From Boletus sp. NGJ (Eukaryota > Basidiomycota > Agaricomycetes > Boletales > Boletaceae): a DNA stretch of 64,000 nt. The DNA lies in assembly GCA_019096195.1 (NCBI GenBank), contig JAGTXK010000229.1, positions 1 through 64,000 on the forward strand. Reading direction: 5' to 3'. The notes under the pieces were generated by a model. The model did no database searches and was not told where the DNA came from. It saw only the letters and a program-made list of their open reading frames with translations. Shown here in pieces: positions 43,880-56,963 of the stretch (position 1 is its first letter; each line of letters begins with the position of its first letter). The translations under genes were made by a program, and so were the position numbers.

Positions 43880-46004
43880 TCACAATGGATTCCAACCTTC
43901 TCCCATGGGCCACTTAAGATTGTCAGATTCTGTCAAGAAATCCCGATCTGGTCCGGCTCTCCTGCGTGCGCTCCGGTCCTCCCCCGAACTTGGCTCCTCA
44001 TCTGTCGTCGGCTCAGAACCCGGATCCCAGTCCACATTAGCAGCGGCCCACCGCGTATCCGTCATCAAACCTTGTTCGCCTTCTTCGCGCCACCGGGCCC
44101 CGCCAAGCTGTGGGTGATGGACGTAACCCCGCCTGCTGATGCCCGCTTCAGCCTTGTATCGCACGGCGTCAAGTTTGGGCTGGGCTCTGAGGTGGAGGTT
44201 GGTGAGCGTTTTCTGGATATTGGCGATGGGCGACGAATCGGTCGGATCTCGCTCCCTATCGCGCGTGAGCGAGAGATGGCGAGAGAGACCTTGGAACGAG
44301 GCGGTGCGTCCATGCGGTCCGGCGTGTACAGGTAAGATGGGGGGGAAAGTGGGAAGGTCGCCCATGTCCGACGTCGGCGTCAGCTGCATGCTTTCTGGGC
44401 GTTTCCGTCGGGGAGGTGGAGGCGGGACGGATGGCGAGGACGTGACAGATCTAGAACGCGCGACGCGGGGCGAGGAGGGGGAGGACGACTGGGAGTCGTT
44501 TACGTTGGGCTCTGTTGATGTGGATGGTCGGCGGCGTGGGTGCGTCGGCGGGGGGACCGGCCCGGGACCGAAGACAGCGGGTAAGCCAGGGTAGTCGGTG
44601 TGGGTCGCTGACGCACCAAGCGTGTGGTCCCGGCTGGGTAGTGGTGGTCTAAACGGTGCAGCGGTCGACGATGCAAGTGTCGCACTCGCCACTTGTTCAA
44701 GCGACAACACCGAGCTCGACGTCGACGAGGGTAGACTTGGTTTCCGTCGCCGCGGTAAAGGTGGAATGCAGGTCGTGTCGTCTGATCCCCCAGACCCAGA
44801 CCCGGGACCGTACCCGTTGGGTGGCTTTTGAACCTGCTTGGAGGGGCTGAGGCTGCGCGTCCGCGTCCGCGCATTGGATGTATTACTGGCGGAGGAACTG
44901 GACGAGGACGTTTTGAGGACTTGGAGGACACGTTCTCGATCGAGTTGTTCTTCGGCGCGTTTCATCGACTGTGCGTGTTTACTCGCTTCGAGGGACTGCC
45001 TCATGAGGGGACTCAACACATGGGTTGGTTTCATAGGAACCAAAGGGGGGCCAGAAGGCGTCGTGTTCATCGTCAATGTGCTTGGCGTCGGGACAGATTC
45101 CGAGGGTCGACGGAGAGGGGCGGCGAGCAACGCAGGCTTGCGGGGAAGTGGCGGCGGGAGTCTACCATGGTTCGAAACATTCGTGGGCAGTACGGTCTTG
45201 TCCTGACCGATGTCGGGCTTGTCGAAGGCGAGAAACGGGTTATGACCACTCTTACTGAGGCGCTGCTGGGGAAATACGGGTACAGGTTCGGGATCCGCTG
45301 GTGGCACAGGTGCCGAGGCGTGTTCCATCGATCTGCGCGTGAATGGATTCGTTTCTGGGGAGGATATGATGAGCGGGGGTAGTTTCTGACGGTCGGGGTG
45401 AGACGGAGGTGCTTGGGCGGGTCGTTTAGGAGGGGAGAGTGGTCGTGGGACCTCTGGGACATTGTCTGATCTCGGAGATGCTATATAGAGTTGTGATAAG
45501 CAAGCCAAGTTGTGCACAAGATACGAGGAAGAAGCGTTGATACCCGATCACCGGTCGAGGCAGACACGAAACCTACTCACCCTGAACGAATGCGAGTGTT
45601 CGGTCAACCCCTTTACCCGACTTGGCGTGTATAACAAGACGAAATGCAGCAAAAAATTGGCCGCCTGTGAGCGTGTCTGTAGGCAACATCTTGGGACAGA
45701 ATAATTTGAGGATCTATATGAAAGAGAGAGAATGGTGTTAGTTGGTGGGGCGCGCTGGTGTAACGCTAGAACTGACAGCATCGATGTCTGACGCTGGGAC
45801 ACCAGAGTATCTACCACGGAGCCAAGCTCGTGCTTCACGTGCCCCAACGGAAGTTCGTTCGTAGCGAGCGTCGTCACGGACGTGGGTGGAACTTGGGATG
45901 TTGTTGCCGTCAGCGGAGTCTGTGGCGAGATCGCTGAGCGATGCAGTGTACAGGTTGTATTCGGAGTCGCTGAGAGCAGAGACATGAAGCGTAAGTGGAC
46001 GCAT
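43880..46004 (-). CDS. EH-domain protein with a long proline-rich tail (probable endocytic or actin adaptor)
   Basis: Exon 1 (46004-45779) and exon 2 (about 45715-45580) encode an EF-hand-like EH module: ARAWLRGRYSGVPASDID, then ILKLFCPKMLPTDTLTGGQF and FAAFRLVIHAKSGKG. Exon 3 (about 45479-43880) is an uninterrupted frame of about 530 residues rich in Pro, Ser and Arg, with polyproline runs such as SVPPPPPRRKRP and two NPF tripeptides (ETNPF, HNPF), the ligands of EH domains. The C-terminus has SRRGYVHHPQL and DWDPGSEPTTDEE. Introns are GTCAGT...TAG and GTGAGT...TAG. EH proteins bind NPF partners in endocytosis. An in-frame ATG at 46085 would add a hydrophobic leader but probably lies in the 5' UTR. 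Confidence 0.75.
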
Positions 46005-46257
46005 GGTCACTGCTCTGCGCTGAGCGTCGTCGTCCTCGCTCGTGGGTAGGGACAAAAGAAAAAAAAAGAAGTATAGAAGTTTCAAGAAGAGGTGGACAAT
46101 TGGAGTGTGACTTGACTACCAGCGCTTAATACTAAGCCGCGGCACGTGTTGACTTTACTGACTCTACTCCCCACCGTCATGTAGAGACCCTTTGCAAAGG
46201 TATGTATCATCACTGTATCGTCGTCGGCGTTGACTTGGGGCTGACTGAGCGTCGTAT

Positions 46258-46926
46258 GTGCAGAACATGTCACACGAGTCGTTCGATCCGTATATCCGGT
46301 TCTTATTGGCGCAACCGCCAGCTGACACAAGTCTGGCAGCGGATGTGCTTACAGCACCACGCTGGCACGAGTCATCCTCGCTCGACGATCCTCCACCATG
46401 GGAACCGCAATTCGAGGATCTCCCATCCCCGTCGCCCCTACCGCTACTACACAGGCGTCCCCTCGATCCACCCCCACCCTGTTTCTCCATTCCCTCCCCA
46501 CTGCGCATCAGATCCCACCAATTCCCACCCTTTCGCATTCCTGCGGTCAGCGACAAGCTCACGGACGGATTCCGCGTGCTCTATCCCCACAACATATTCG
46601 AGAGACACGGCATCAACCGCGCAGACTGGGTCCGTTTTCTGGAAGACCTAGGTATCGCTGCGCGTCTCTCGGGTGAGGGCCTCAGTGCCGTCGGATCGCG
46701 CGTGCCCGTCACACCCTTGCTCGCCCATCGCATATTTCCCTCGCGCGCCATCGGTACAGTCTACGACAGCCATTTCGCACGAAACCCAGCGGAGGAAGTC
46801 CGTGCGCTCATCCAGATATGGAATCAGTGTGCGTTCGAGCGGCGCAAGATCAGAGTGTCACTTCATGTACAGCCGATCGGGACGAGCGGAAAGAAGGGCT
46901 ACACATTGGTCGTCGAATCGTTGTGA
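46258..46926 (+). CDS. unknown fungal protein
   Basis: An uninterrupted frame of 222 residues. The first 100 are Pro/Ser-rich and probably disordered. The second half is ordered in character: LYPHNIFERHGINRADWVRF, LEDLGIAARLSGEGLS, then helices ending in KKGYTLVVESL. I do not recognise a named domain. A later start at 46267 (MSHESFD) is possible. The gene is transcribed away from the EH-domain gene and shares a 250-bp intergenic region with it, which may act as a divergent promoter. Confidence 0.65.
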   Translation: MQNMSHESFDPYIRFLLAQPPADTSLAADVLTAPRWHESSSLDDPPPWEPQFEDLPSPSPLPLLHRRPLDPPPPCFSIPSPLRIRSHQFPPFRIPAVSDKLTDGFRVLYPHNIFERHGINRADWVRFLEDLGIAARLSGEGLSAVGSRVPVTPLLAHRIFPSRAIGTVYDSHFARNPAEEVRALIQIWNQCAFERRKIRVSLHVQPIGTSGKKGYTLVVESL

Positions 46927-49900
46927 CCGGACGTTTGTTCGTCTGTTCATTGTACGATGTATTTCTAACATGGCACATGCGTCCTGTATGTCTTTATGCT
47001 CATCTTCATTCTCATTTGTCTGCTTATGGGTTCTGGAACACGATTGTCATGGTCGCATTCTCTGGTGTGCATTTCATAGGCCACTTGTGGTGCCTGCTAA
47101 GCGGTGCGGATCAATGTTTACCGATCGTGCTGACTCTGGATTCAGCAAACCGGTGGTTTCATCATTTCTGTCGGTTATGTGTTGGCCTCGGGACGGTGGG
47201 GTGGGCCATGGGTCAGGTCTGCATTTGAGTGGACTCCAGGAAGTATGCAAGATGTCCAATCGAGCACCGAGATAAACTTTCCCGGCAAGTAGCCTCGCTC
47301 TGCCGTCCTCTCAGAAACACTGACTGTTCTTGCCTACTCAGTCAACCCCATGACGCTGCAAAAGCTTACCAGACTCAACGGCCTCTCTAGCTGTCCATGG
47401 CTAGTGGCTGGTGATCTTGTCACGGGTGCGCACAGGAACAAGCTGCTCAAGTTTCCGTCTCATCATCCGTCCCAAATGAGATATGATCAACGCGTGTGGG
47501 TTCCAGGGCAGAAGGCCGAATTCCATCGGCGGCGCGACCAACGTCGCTGCTTATTATGCGGCCAAAATTTCTTTACCAGACGCTTCAAGAGGTCGTTGGG
47601 GCGGTGAATGTTCTTCCCGTCGTAACTTTGGAGACCCTCGGCAGGACGATGGCTACATTGTATGTGCGCATTTTTCAAGCTATGAAAACTGATGCAGTGA
47701 GCTCCTACTCGCGAAGTGGCCGACGAACCGAGCTTGTTTGTGAAAGTGGTTTGTAAGGCTTACCACCGCACGGTCAACTGTCTTTATCGCCTCACCTTTT
47801 GGTTGTTAGCGAGTATCCTCGAGAGGGGAAAATTATGGGTGTTCGTCTTGTTAACGGGTCACTACGCTCTGTTTAATCTTACCGCAAGCCACCAGCCTAG
47901 GGCATGTCCAACGTCATTGCGGCCGACAGCAAGGCTCGCCTATGGACTATGTTTTAGTCCCACATATCTCTGGGACGCACGCCTGGTAACAGCGCTCAAT
48001 TGTCCCGATCGTGCATTGATAATAAAACCATAAACGTTAGCTCTGCTTTTACAAAGCTCGACTCATCATGCCATCAGGTCTAGAACAATCCTATTCGGTT
48101 GAAGATGGGCGCAACAAAGTCTTTGAGGCAGACTTCCTGACTCCATCAAATGGTGTTTGCTTCCCATATGTGATAAGATGCTGGGAACCATCATGACGAC
48201 ATGCACCCTCCAACTTCTTATCATTTCATCATTCGTTATCACCTCATTCCTCAGCGATGCTGCGCTTTGTAACTAAACGGAAATAAATTAGCGGTGTGAA
48301 GGCAACTACAGCAAATTTGCACATACCCGAATTCATTAAACTATCCCATATGTCTTCCATTCGACAAACACCCATCTCACGTGTCTGAGTTTGTCGCTTG
48401 TCGATTGCAAATTTTCCACAGATGAAATCAGTATTTCCATCTCGAGCACATTTCGAAGGACCGCTTAGATCGACTTTGGGGAAGACTGATCGAGCTGGTG
48501 AACACATAGCTTTTTGGTGGTCCCCAACCGTATGTATTATGACCGATTGTACTGTATATCGTCACTCCATTGCCCAGCTCCGTGATCTCCTTGTCGCTCG
48601 GGCATGAACGAACACGCATAACTACCTTTTATATACTGTAGCTATGGAGGAAGTTGTATCGTTATCTTTTTGTAGCACGACCAAAATAGGAATTTGATGT
48701 TCAAATGTTCACCGGCAAACGTTCGTCTTTTGATTGCCAGCAACGTTTTTTCCGTCAGGCAAGGCAAGGCCACTCGGTTGGTCGTCTGGACTGGGCCGAG
48801 CCGGAATTCGATGAGAGGACCTTGCGAGCAATCTGCAAGGGGAGGATCCAAAAACTGCAGTGCCGTTTTTGGGCACGGTAGTATCGAATCTACGGAGGTG
48901 GGAGGTGACCGGTGATGGATTGATGGCGAATCAAGCCTAGTTCTGGTGAAAGCGACGAGGACCAAGCGGGAGGCCGGCACGCCGGGCGGTGGTAATCAGG
49001 TTGATACGCCTAATCGGAGCTGGCCCAAACGGTGGTGAAGCGGTGATAAAGGCCCACTCTGTTGATCTGCACGCAGTCCACGAAGCCTCATGCGAGCAAT
49101 GCTTGCCAATACTTGCAGTACAATCGATGTCGTGTACCGCGATCCAAGGACTTCAGTTCGGCCGAACCCCATAGTGAGTCTTGGCCTGGCTCAAACGGTC
49201 TAGAGCTTGGAAGATGAAACAGTGCTTTAGGGAAAACTGTTGGCAAGAGATTTGAGACCAAGTCAGTCAGCATATCTCACGTGACTATTTACAACACCTT
49301 CATGCCAATTGGAATGGTGCTCGTTTTGTGTCCTCCTGCCAGCTCACAGCTCCGGAAATCCGTGGCTAAGAACTAGAATCAGGTAAAATGCTATTCATCG
49401 TGACCTTGGAAAAACATTATAACCTGCCCGCCCATGTCCGACGACCGGTATCGCGGAAAGCCTCACAATCACCTCAAGGACAGACCCATGATGCATGATG
49501 AATCATGATGAAGGATGATGCAGCTTACCGACTGATACGCAGAACGTCTGAGTTTTCTCTTTTTTTTTGTACTGCTATACAGAAGATATGGAGCTCATAT
49601 CGATTCAACCAACACTGCAGTTGACGCTATTCTCCGAGAGCGTTGTCAATCGATTTCATGGATCACCCCTACCTAATAGTACCAGAATTTCTTCCCCGAC
49701 TCACTGTTCCTACGCGTCGGGCGCTGTTAGCAACAGCGTAGGTTTGACTGGGCTGGCTTGGTGCAGACTATGAAAAACGTGCAAATTTTCCTTTTCAGAT
49801 ATGATCAATCAACAGTCGTCGCATTTCCCTTTTCGTCTGGCAGTCCTGCAATCAGAACCACTCAAATGACTCGAGGAAAGTTGCTGAGCGACAACCACTG

Positions 49901-50938
49901 TGTCGTTCGTGACGACTTGCGGCATGCCCCGTCCCCCCCCCCAAAAAAAAAAAAAAAAAAAAAACAGAACAAAACGATGTTCTGATCCAGGAATCAAAAT
50001 AACACCCCCAAAAGACACGTGTGTTCGAGACGGCGGAAAGATCTTCATTTGCAATTGCGCAGCTGTGCTGCGGACGGAGATATTCGATTTTTTTTTATCA
50101 ACCGACGAGGGATAATATCTCCCGCTCGTGTCGTGGCGTGCTGTAACAGTCGATAAAAATATACTTGTTCAACGGCGCTGCGGAAAAGTTGGCCTCTTCA
50201 ATTTCGATACAGAACATTCGCGGGTCAGATAACCCCATCAGTAAAACGTTGACACGAAACGTTTAATACTTGCGATGTTCGGATGCTGCGGAGTCGCCTT
50301 CGTAATACAATACTCCTCCGAAGCTTGCTGCGGCGGAAGACGTATCGTCACGAAGGTGCGAGCCATTGTCCTCACATGGAGTTGTATTACGTCCTCCGAA
50401 GTCGCGCATCAAACCGACCTCTCGTTGGTACATGAAAAGGACTGCGGAGAACCAGGGTTTCCTCGGAGCATGTTCACGCTGTGCCAACTTATCCGCGGTT
50501 CGTACCACGGAATTGGTATATGCATCGTCTAATGATACGGCTTATCGGTGTGCGTCGGCGTTTACCTTGCCAATGGTGGTTTCGTTGTTTTGGGTGAAGA
50601 TCTGTGATTTATGTAAAAAGTGGACGAGCTTCACCCATACTGTCTTTTAATAGATCCATGCTAGCCAGATAATCGGAACGATGCCGGTATTTTTGGCATT
50701 GGTATATTGCATCATTTCAGAACAAATGTGTGCGGGACAGAACTGTGACACGGGTTGTTGTAATACACTAGGAATACACGGTAAGGATCTGTACAAATGC
50801 AACTGTCTGTCGCGACAAAACTGAAGAGTATGGGTGGGTAAAGACGGAAAGAAGAGAAAAAGAGAAGAAAAGGATGCTCGAGCGAGAGATTGTCGCGGGG
50901 AAGCCACGCTGTCACATCACCATAGTAGCTGTAGAACT
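46927..50938. other. 4 kb gene-poor region
   Basis: Overlapping frames near 47340-47760 in three phases have peptide-like stretches (for example MRPKFLYQTLQEVVGAVNVL) and may be a degraded gene. A plus-strand frame at 47716-48033 is unassigned. A C10/A20 homopolymer pair lies at about 49938-49966. An imperfect inverted repeat with arms GTAATACAA(TA)CTCC lies at about 50301-50316 and 50377-50392. Nothing here supports an intact gene. Confidence 0.4.
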
Positions 50939-52187
50939 TTAACTGTGCTTTCTAGCGAGAATTGATCGGAGGGTCACACGGTCGCTAAATTGCAAGTAAA
51001 GTTCTTCATCCTCTTTGAAAAGTTCCGCAGGAGTCTCAGGAAATGACGGGTGTGGGACATATCCGTGGGTACCATCGAGTAACGCGTAACCCTGGTGGGC
51101 ACCGCCGACAACGACCTCCGTGAGGGAGACGAGTTCCTCCTCAAAGCGCTTCCAAATCGTAGACCATCTCCGGATAGAGTTTGTTACGCTGGGCACATAG
51201 CTTGCGCATGAGCGAAGCTCCAGACGGCGTAAGCTCCCCTTGTGACGGATGATAAACTCTTCGATACCATCAGCAGAGGGTGTAGGATCGAAGACGATGT
51301 TCTCAAGAACGAGGGTCTCGAGTGCAGGGTAATGGGAAGAACGAAGCTGCGTGTTGAGGCTATGATAGAGACCTTCAGGACTCCGTAGGACAAGGGATTT
51401 CAAGTTGTCGTTCGAGACAGGAAGCAGCGAGCTGATTGAACCATTGAGAGCCTTGGAGCCTGACCAGGCGCCAAGCTCCGAGTTCGCGACGACGGACATG
51501 GAGAAGTGATGCAAAGGAGAGTTCGTCACAGACGAGACAAAGTCGTAACAGGCTGGCGACCTTAGAACGACATTATTCAGCCTGAGGGAGCGAATGCAGG
51601 ATGACTTTATCGCATGATGAACTGCGTGCAGAACAGCGACCTGACGGTCGGTAAACCAAAAGGGGTGCTCGTGGATTTCTGTTCCATGTTGGGAGCGGAA
51701 TGAAGGCCAAAAGTTGAGGACGACACTCTCGAGGCTCGCGAAACCTGGGAGGGAGCAAAAGGTCTCTGTGAGAAACTCTTCGAGTTCTGCGATCTCGAGT
51801 TCGTCACAGACGTCTGCAGATGCACATGAGTTAGTTGAAAAGGGAACACCGATCAACAGGGTACATACCCTGAACGCCAGCAGGGAGAAGACAAAATCTC
51901 GCATGATCACGTTGATCATAGACGACTTCGTGTACATGGGCAGCGAGAGAGGGAGAAGCAAGGATGCTTCGACAATTTTGTGCGCTTTCTATGCTGTTCT
52001 GGATGTGAATCTTGCGGAATGCATGTGGGGTGACTAGATCATGGCAGGTAGAGTTGACTGATCGCAGTGAGAGGAGATCAGACGAAAAGGAGATGTTCTC
52101 GACCACGACACCGACGAGTTCGATTGGCAGGTCCTTCATGATAGCGGCAGTTTGACTGGGCGATGGCGGGTGACGGGATGAATTCAT
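50939..52187 (-). CDS. F-box protein, Agaricomycete LRR-like type
   Basis: Exon 1 (52187-51868) contains the F-box DLPIELVGVVVENISFSSDL, then RSVNSTCHDLVTPHAFRKIH. A 54-nt intron (51814-51867, GTATGT...CAG) joins AGVQ to DVCDELEIAELEEF in frame. The second exon holds irregular leucine-rich repeats such as SLRLNNVVLRSP and ALETLVLENIVFDP, and ends in VTLRSILARKHS. About 398 residues. It would serve as an SCF substrate receptor; the target is unknown. A second possible start is the ATG at 52139, directly before the F-box. Confidence 0.85.
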
Positions 52188-55100
52188 GGGTCTTCTTATA
52201 GGATAGATGTTCTCGCGGAGACAATAACTCCTGCACGTATATAGCGTGTCATAAGACCCAGGCGGGCAATAGAACCGGATCCAAAAACGGGCTTGAAACA
52301 AGGTTGGAACGGGACCGGCCTGAGTTCGACGGATATGTCCCTCGTAAAGGTGGAGTATCAGGCCGCACTTGATTTGGATGTCACGTAAGGTCGGAAACGA
52401 GGAAACCTTTCCGTAAAGCGGAAAAAAAGAGCGTCAAAGACGCCCTCAATTCAAAGCGTTGACTAAGCTGTTATTTGGTGATCAGCTGTGCCATCGGCGT
52501 CAATGCCTGCTGCAAATGGCGACCCATGCGGAAAGCAAGTAGGAGTAACGCGCAGCGCGCTGTCCCATACCCTGCGTAGGTCGCACTCTCATTTTCACAG
52601 CTGTCAGTGCGCTTTCTCAAGTCAACCTCTTACAGGGGGTCTCGGCTCACGTCGGTTTCGAACGCCAGTCCGCCCTGAGCCACCGTATCTTCGCAGGTCC
52701 CCGACACCAAATTGAAATGTGTGTCTTCCCCGCAAGTAGTCAGATTAGTGGTGTACCTGCAACGGTATAATTTACTACCAAGACTCCTGAATATCAAGAG
52801 TCTCTTGATCTCACCAACATCTCGACACGGTACTATTACCCAATTGGGTGATGCGCGGCACTCACAGAAGTAGCATTTTCTCTTGGGGTGCCCTAGGGTG
52901 GTTTTAGTACACAGCTACTCTACGGGCCCACTAGATCATCTGATGGATTTTTTTTTTTCCCGTGTCCTGTTCGGATAAACTCAGGTGAGTCTCGATCCCT
53001 GATGTGAATAGCCATAGTATACTAGTGAACAAAGGGACTGGCATTGGTCTCATTTGTTCCACCCTGCGCAGGTCCTTCCGCCTGTTATAGGAGGCACAAA
53101 TAATAGGGCCTGCCAAGACATATAGATCACTGCCCTCAGAATCCTCTTACGAGCGGTGGGAATTGCAAGAAAAGCATCTGGAAGCTCGCTGGCCCTGCTT
53201 CGTCAACGTAATCGTTGGTCGGCGTTGAAAGAGGCAAAGGACAATCTCCACGAGATCCCCTCCTCATGCAAATCCTTGGTCTCTGGCACATCTTTTAGGT
53301 GTGTTCTTTGTCAGCCCGATGCGTGTCCACCCAACACGAGTCGTTGCGGTGAGGCGGCATACCACAGCAACTCAATCCAGAGGAAAACCGCCTCGTTGAC
53401 ACGATGCACAGTCCGGAGCACATACTTTTCGACACAATTTTCGGTTCGACACTTCGTTGATGAATTGGAGGTTTCTGGGTCAACCAGCAGCAGGGCCGGG
53501 CGTGGATCCACCACCTTGGAAGCCAGTATTTTCAGACAAGGCTGTGCTCTCGTTGCTTCTTCCACCTTATTTCTGAGCGGCATATCACGAGGCAACATCG
53601 CGCGTGAATGATTTGATTGCTCTTGTGAACGAATACTCACTGATCCCATTCACGAACATCGGCAGTGGAGTGTTTCGCAGGCCCTCCCGTGGAAACCTGT
53701 ACATGAAAGTGGGAACCTGTGGCAATGCAAATAATCGTGTGTACAGGTTGCAACAGCACCACCCCAAATCATGTCCGTCTGGTGATGACCTCATGTAGTA
53801 AACTCTACCTCTATGAGTCCATTTCGTTTCTTGAAGATATCTGGCTGGCTTTTTGATGCGCTCAGAACCATGGTCCAGCGATATCAATGCCAAACCCTGT
53901 ATGCCGCCTGTATACCGCATGTCGTGCGCAGGAGGCCGCGTCGCCGTCGCGGTCAAACCTTAAGTGAGGAGGTCTGAGCGACTCAGGAGGCCACGTATTA
54001 GCCTGCCGATGCCCTTTCATCAAACCAAGTTGGTTGACGTGGGGTGAATGCCCTTCATTAAAAATCACGAAATGCACTAGCACTGCCAAGACAGCAACGG
54101 ACCACGATATCCTTGATGATGATACCATTATGCAATACCCTCTCGCATTCTCCCTTGATCATTTCTCCCTTGCAAGTCTTCTTGTGGATGGATCACCTGA
54201 TCACGAGATTTATGGTATGTATTCCCTAACGGTTATATATTGACGAAAACTTGTCTCACCACGCCAGATCGACTGTAGGGGTTGATAAAACGGTTCGCGA
54301 AAGCTTCTGCATGTGTCCAGTCGTGCTGGTCGATTATCAGGACCGGTTACCTTTATGATCACCTGCGCGCATGCGGATATCCAAGGGGAGCCGACCGTCA
54401 AGGAACATCCTCCACGATGACGACCAGGCACGCATTGTATCGTACAGGTGGTCAGACGAACATTCCCAATACGTCATGTTCTCCCACGTCCGGGGGATCC
54501 TTCCATACGTCTTGTTGACTTGGTCAAATCGTCATCCTGGGATCCGAACTCTTTCGCCACAGAGCGGTAAACTTCACAGCTTCTATGAACCGACCATCCG
54601 ACACGGTGCACGCACCGCATCAGTAAGACTTGCAATTCATCGTTGAACCAGTCACTCAAACCCATGTACAAGTAATACGAGGAACCAGTGGCCACGCTTG
54701 CTTTCCTTGCGTCCGTCGGCGGTAGAATTTGCTTCTGGATCTGGGCGCTTCAAGAGCTTTTCGCAGACAGTTATCTGATGCCGAGAACGAAAGTAGTACC
54801 TCAACGACTCCCCTGCCACCATGCGGGAGCCGCCGAACCCCATCCAGATCCCCTGAAACTATCGCCGCTTTTCGTTCAGTTCTCCTGAAATTTCGTGAGA
54901 AACCTATTGACGCTCAACAGGAAGACGACGTTGCATATCTAGCTCTCCTTTCTCCTAACATCGAGCTTCTCTCTCTGATCGGCGTATTCGAATGCAATGG
55001 GCTATCTCTGGCCAAACTGCGGTGGGAGAGAGATTGCGCTCGGCAATCTTCTTGAAGAAGATTGTGGCTACGGAGAGAAGTCACTCTACTCGCGTGGACC

Positions 55101-56963
55101 GGGAATAAATATATTCCCGTTCCACGGTCCTCTCCGCCATTCTCGTTGTTGACTTCACAACACCCACCATCTCATCATGCGACGTGGAAACGCGCGTCGC
55201 AAGAATACCAGAGGTATTCACCGAAATGATGTCTGATCGGATCACCTATCGCCGATCGTCGTCGCATGTATCACTTTCTGCGTCTGACACCCTACCATTG
55301 ATCAAGGGAATATCGAATATTTATGCTCGACCAAGACGGGAGGCTTACTTCTGCTGACAGAACCACGCAAGTTCGTCATTGTGTATCCCTGTATCCGTGA
55401 TCTCTTCGATCCACTCAGCGGCATCACTGCCGCCAAGGACTGAGTCCATGCGAGTGCTGGCTCACCGAACAGACTTCGCATCACGAATACGGGCGAGTAG
55501 CGCGGCGACCACGAGGTCACCTTGTTAGGGTTTGGGCGACCAATCACTGCAGAGAAGAAAATACACCACAGGGGGGGTTGCAGAGATGGTTCGATTCTTC
55601 AAGAGTAGATTGTTGCTCTTTGTGTGTTAATTCCCATCATTGGACGTTGAGGAGTAACTCTCATGACCTACCCCCGTCTGCAGGTCTTCATATCCGCGAC
55701 CGTCTGTCTGGTTTAGCTATACCCGACTCTCTCACGATATAACACGTTCGCATTCGTTGGGTACGCCACACGTGCCACCAGCGTAACCGATACTCGCACC
55801 GTTGCTATACTGGTAAAATCCTCCGTCGATGCTTTTATACACAAAGCAGCTCTTTCGGTTGACGTACAGTCTCGGTCTTTCAAGTTGGTAGCGATCGGGT
55901 AACCAAGTCGATTCACGTTCTCCCCACGCAAGCGCAGCATCGCGACGGACTCTTGATTGTCCCGACGACGAAAGAAGCGCTACCCCGAGGCGCAGTGTGC
56001 GGATCAATCCAGACACTGCTTTTTTCCGTACATTGAGAGAGGTACTGCGAACAGCGCATTCCGCAATGGCACCACGGTGAGATGCAGTCGATCGGCAAGC
56101 AGCCCGCCCAACAGAGGAAACATAAAATCGGGTTCCCCAGATCATCCGAAGATTGTTGGCAAAACACAGCAGCAGTAACCCGGAGATACTGCGCTCTACC
56201 CGATACTTCCCGAGTCAAGGCTGAACACGCTCGCTTCTGGCATATCGTCCGTTCCGCCACACACGCCATCGTCTCTCCAACCAAAGAGAATACCCGGATC
56301 GAGCGGAGAAGTCGTGCGTTCGGGAAGGCCACTATTACATCCGGCCTCAGCGGGGCAGTCCCGGGCGCGAGAAATGTATCCGAGCAGTGTGCCAGAGGAC
56401 GATGCGAACCTTTAAGGGCATCCGGATACGGTGTGGGTCCTCTCGCCCATGTCAGCTCGACGCGAACGCCGGTTGCGGTGGTAGTGTGTGATGATGCCGG
56501 TGTCGATGGTGGTTTGGGGGTGCACGATTGACGCTTCAAGCTTCAAGCTTCAGCCTAGAGGTAAGCCAGGATAACATACCTTTCCGACCTTATCATTACG
56601 CTGATGTCGTCCTCGTTCGACGCAGGCTCCCGATCGACGGGTGAACGGGGCGGTTCAATCCTTCATGCATCGTTCAGACGTTTATCTTCGGAGGGGGGCA
56701 GCACGACGCAGCGGGTTCTTCTTAATGTTGGCCGAATCATCACCTCGAGGGTTAGGCTCTATCCAGGTGGTTATGGATCGAGCGGGAACAAAGGGCAAGC
56801 GAGGATTGGTATGTAATTACGCTCATGCCAACAATTCAGATCAGCGAGAACCATGGTGTACGTAGTATGTGTTTGTGTGCGTATACGTTCATGCAAGACA
56901 GCTTTTTTGTTCCGTAGTGCGGTGAGTGGTGGCGATGCGTTCGAGTGGCTATCGATGGTATTG
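52188..56963. other. 4.8 kb without a recognised gene
   Basis: Several open frames reach 70-210 codons on both strands (53156-53611 plus, 53956-53585 minus, 54729-55055 plus, 56539-55913 minus), but they overlap each other antisense and none has a recognised motif. The plus frame at 54729-55055 ends in a regular-looking helix (KPIDAQQEDDVAYLALLSPN) and is the best candidate for a real exon. No tRNA or clear transposon end was found. Confidence 0.35.

Noticed and set aside
46005-46085. Upstream in-frame ATG giving the EH protein a hydrophobic, signal-like leader
   Set aside because: EH adaptors are cytosolic, and the leader is encoded by a T-rich run typical of a 5' UTR.
49930-49970. C10/A20 homopolymer run, considered as the tail of a retrotransposed copy
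   Set aside because: No coding relic or target-site duplication was found next to it.
55913-56539. 208-codon minus-strand frame
   Set aside because: Overlaps a 149-codon plus-strand frame antisense; Cys/Arg/Ser-rich peptide with no motif; could not be preferred over chance.
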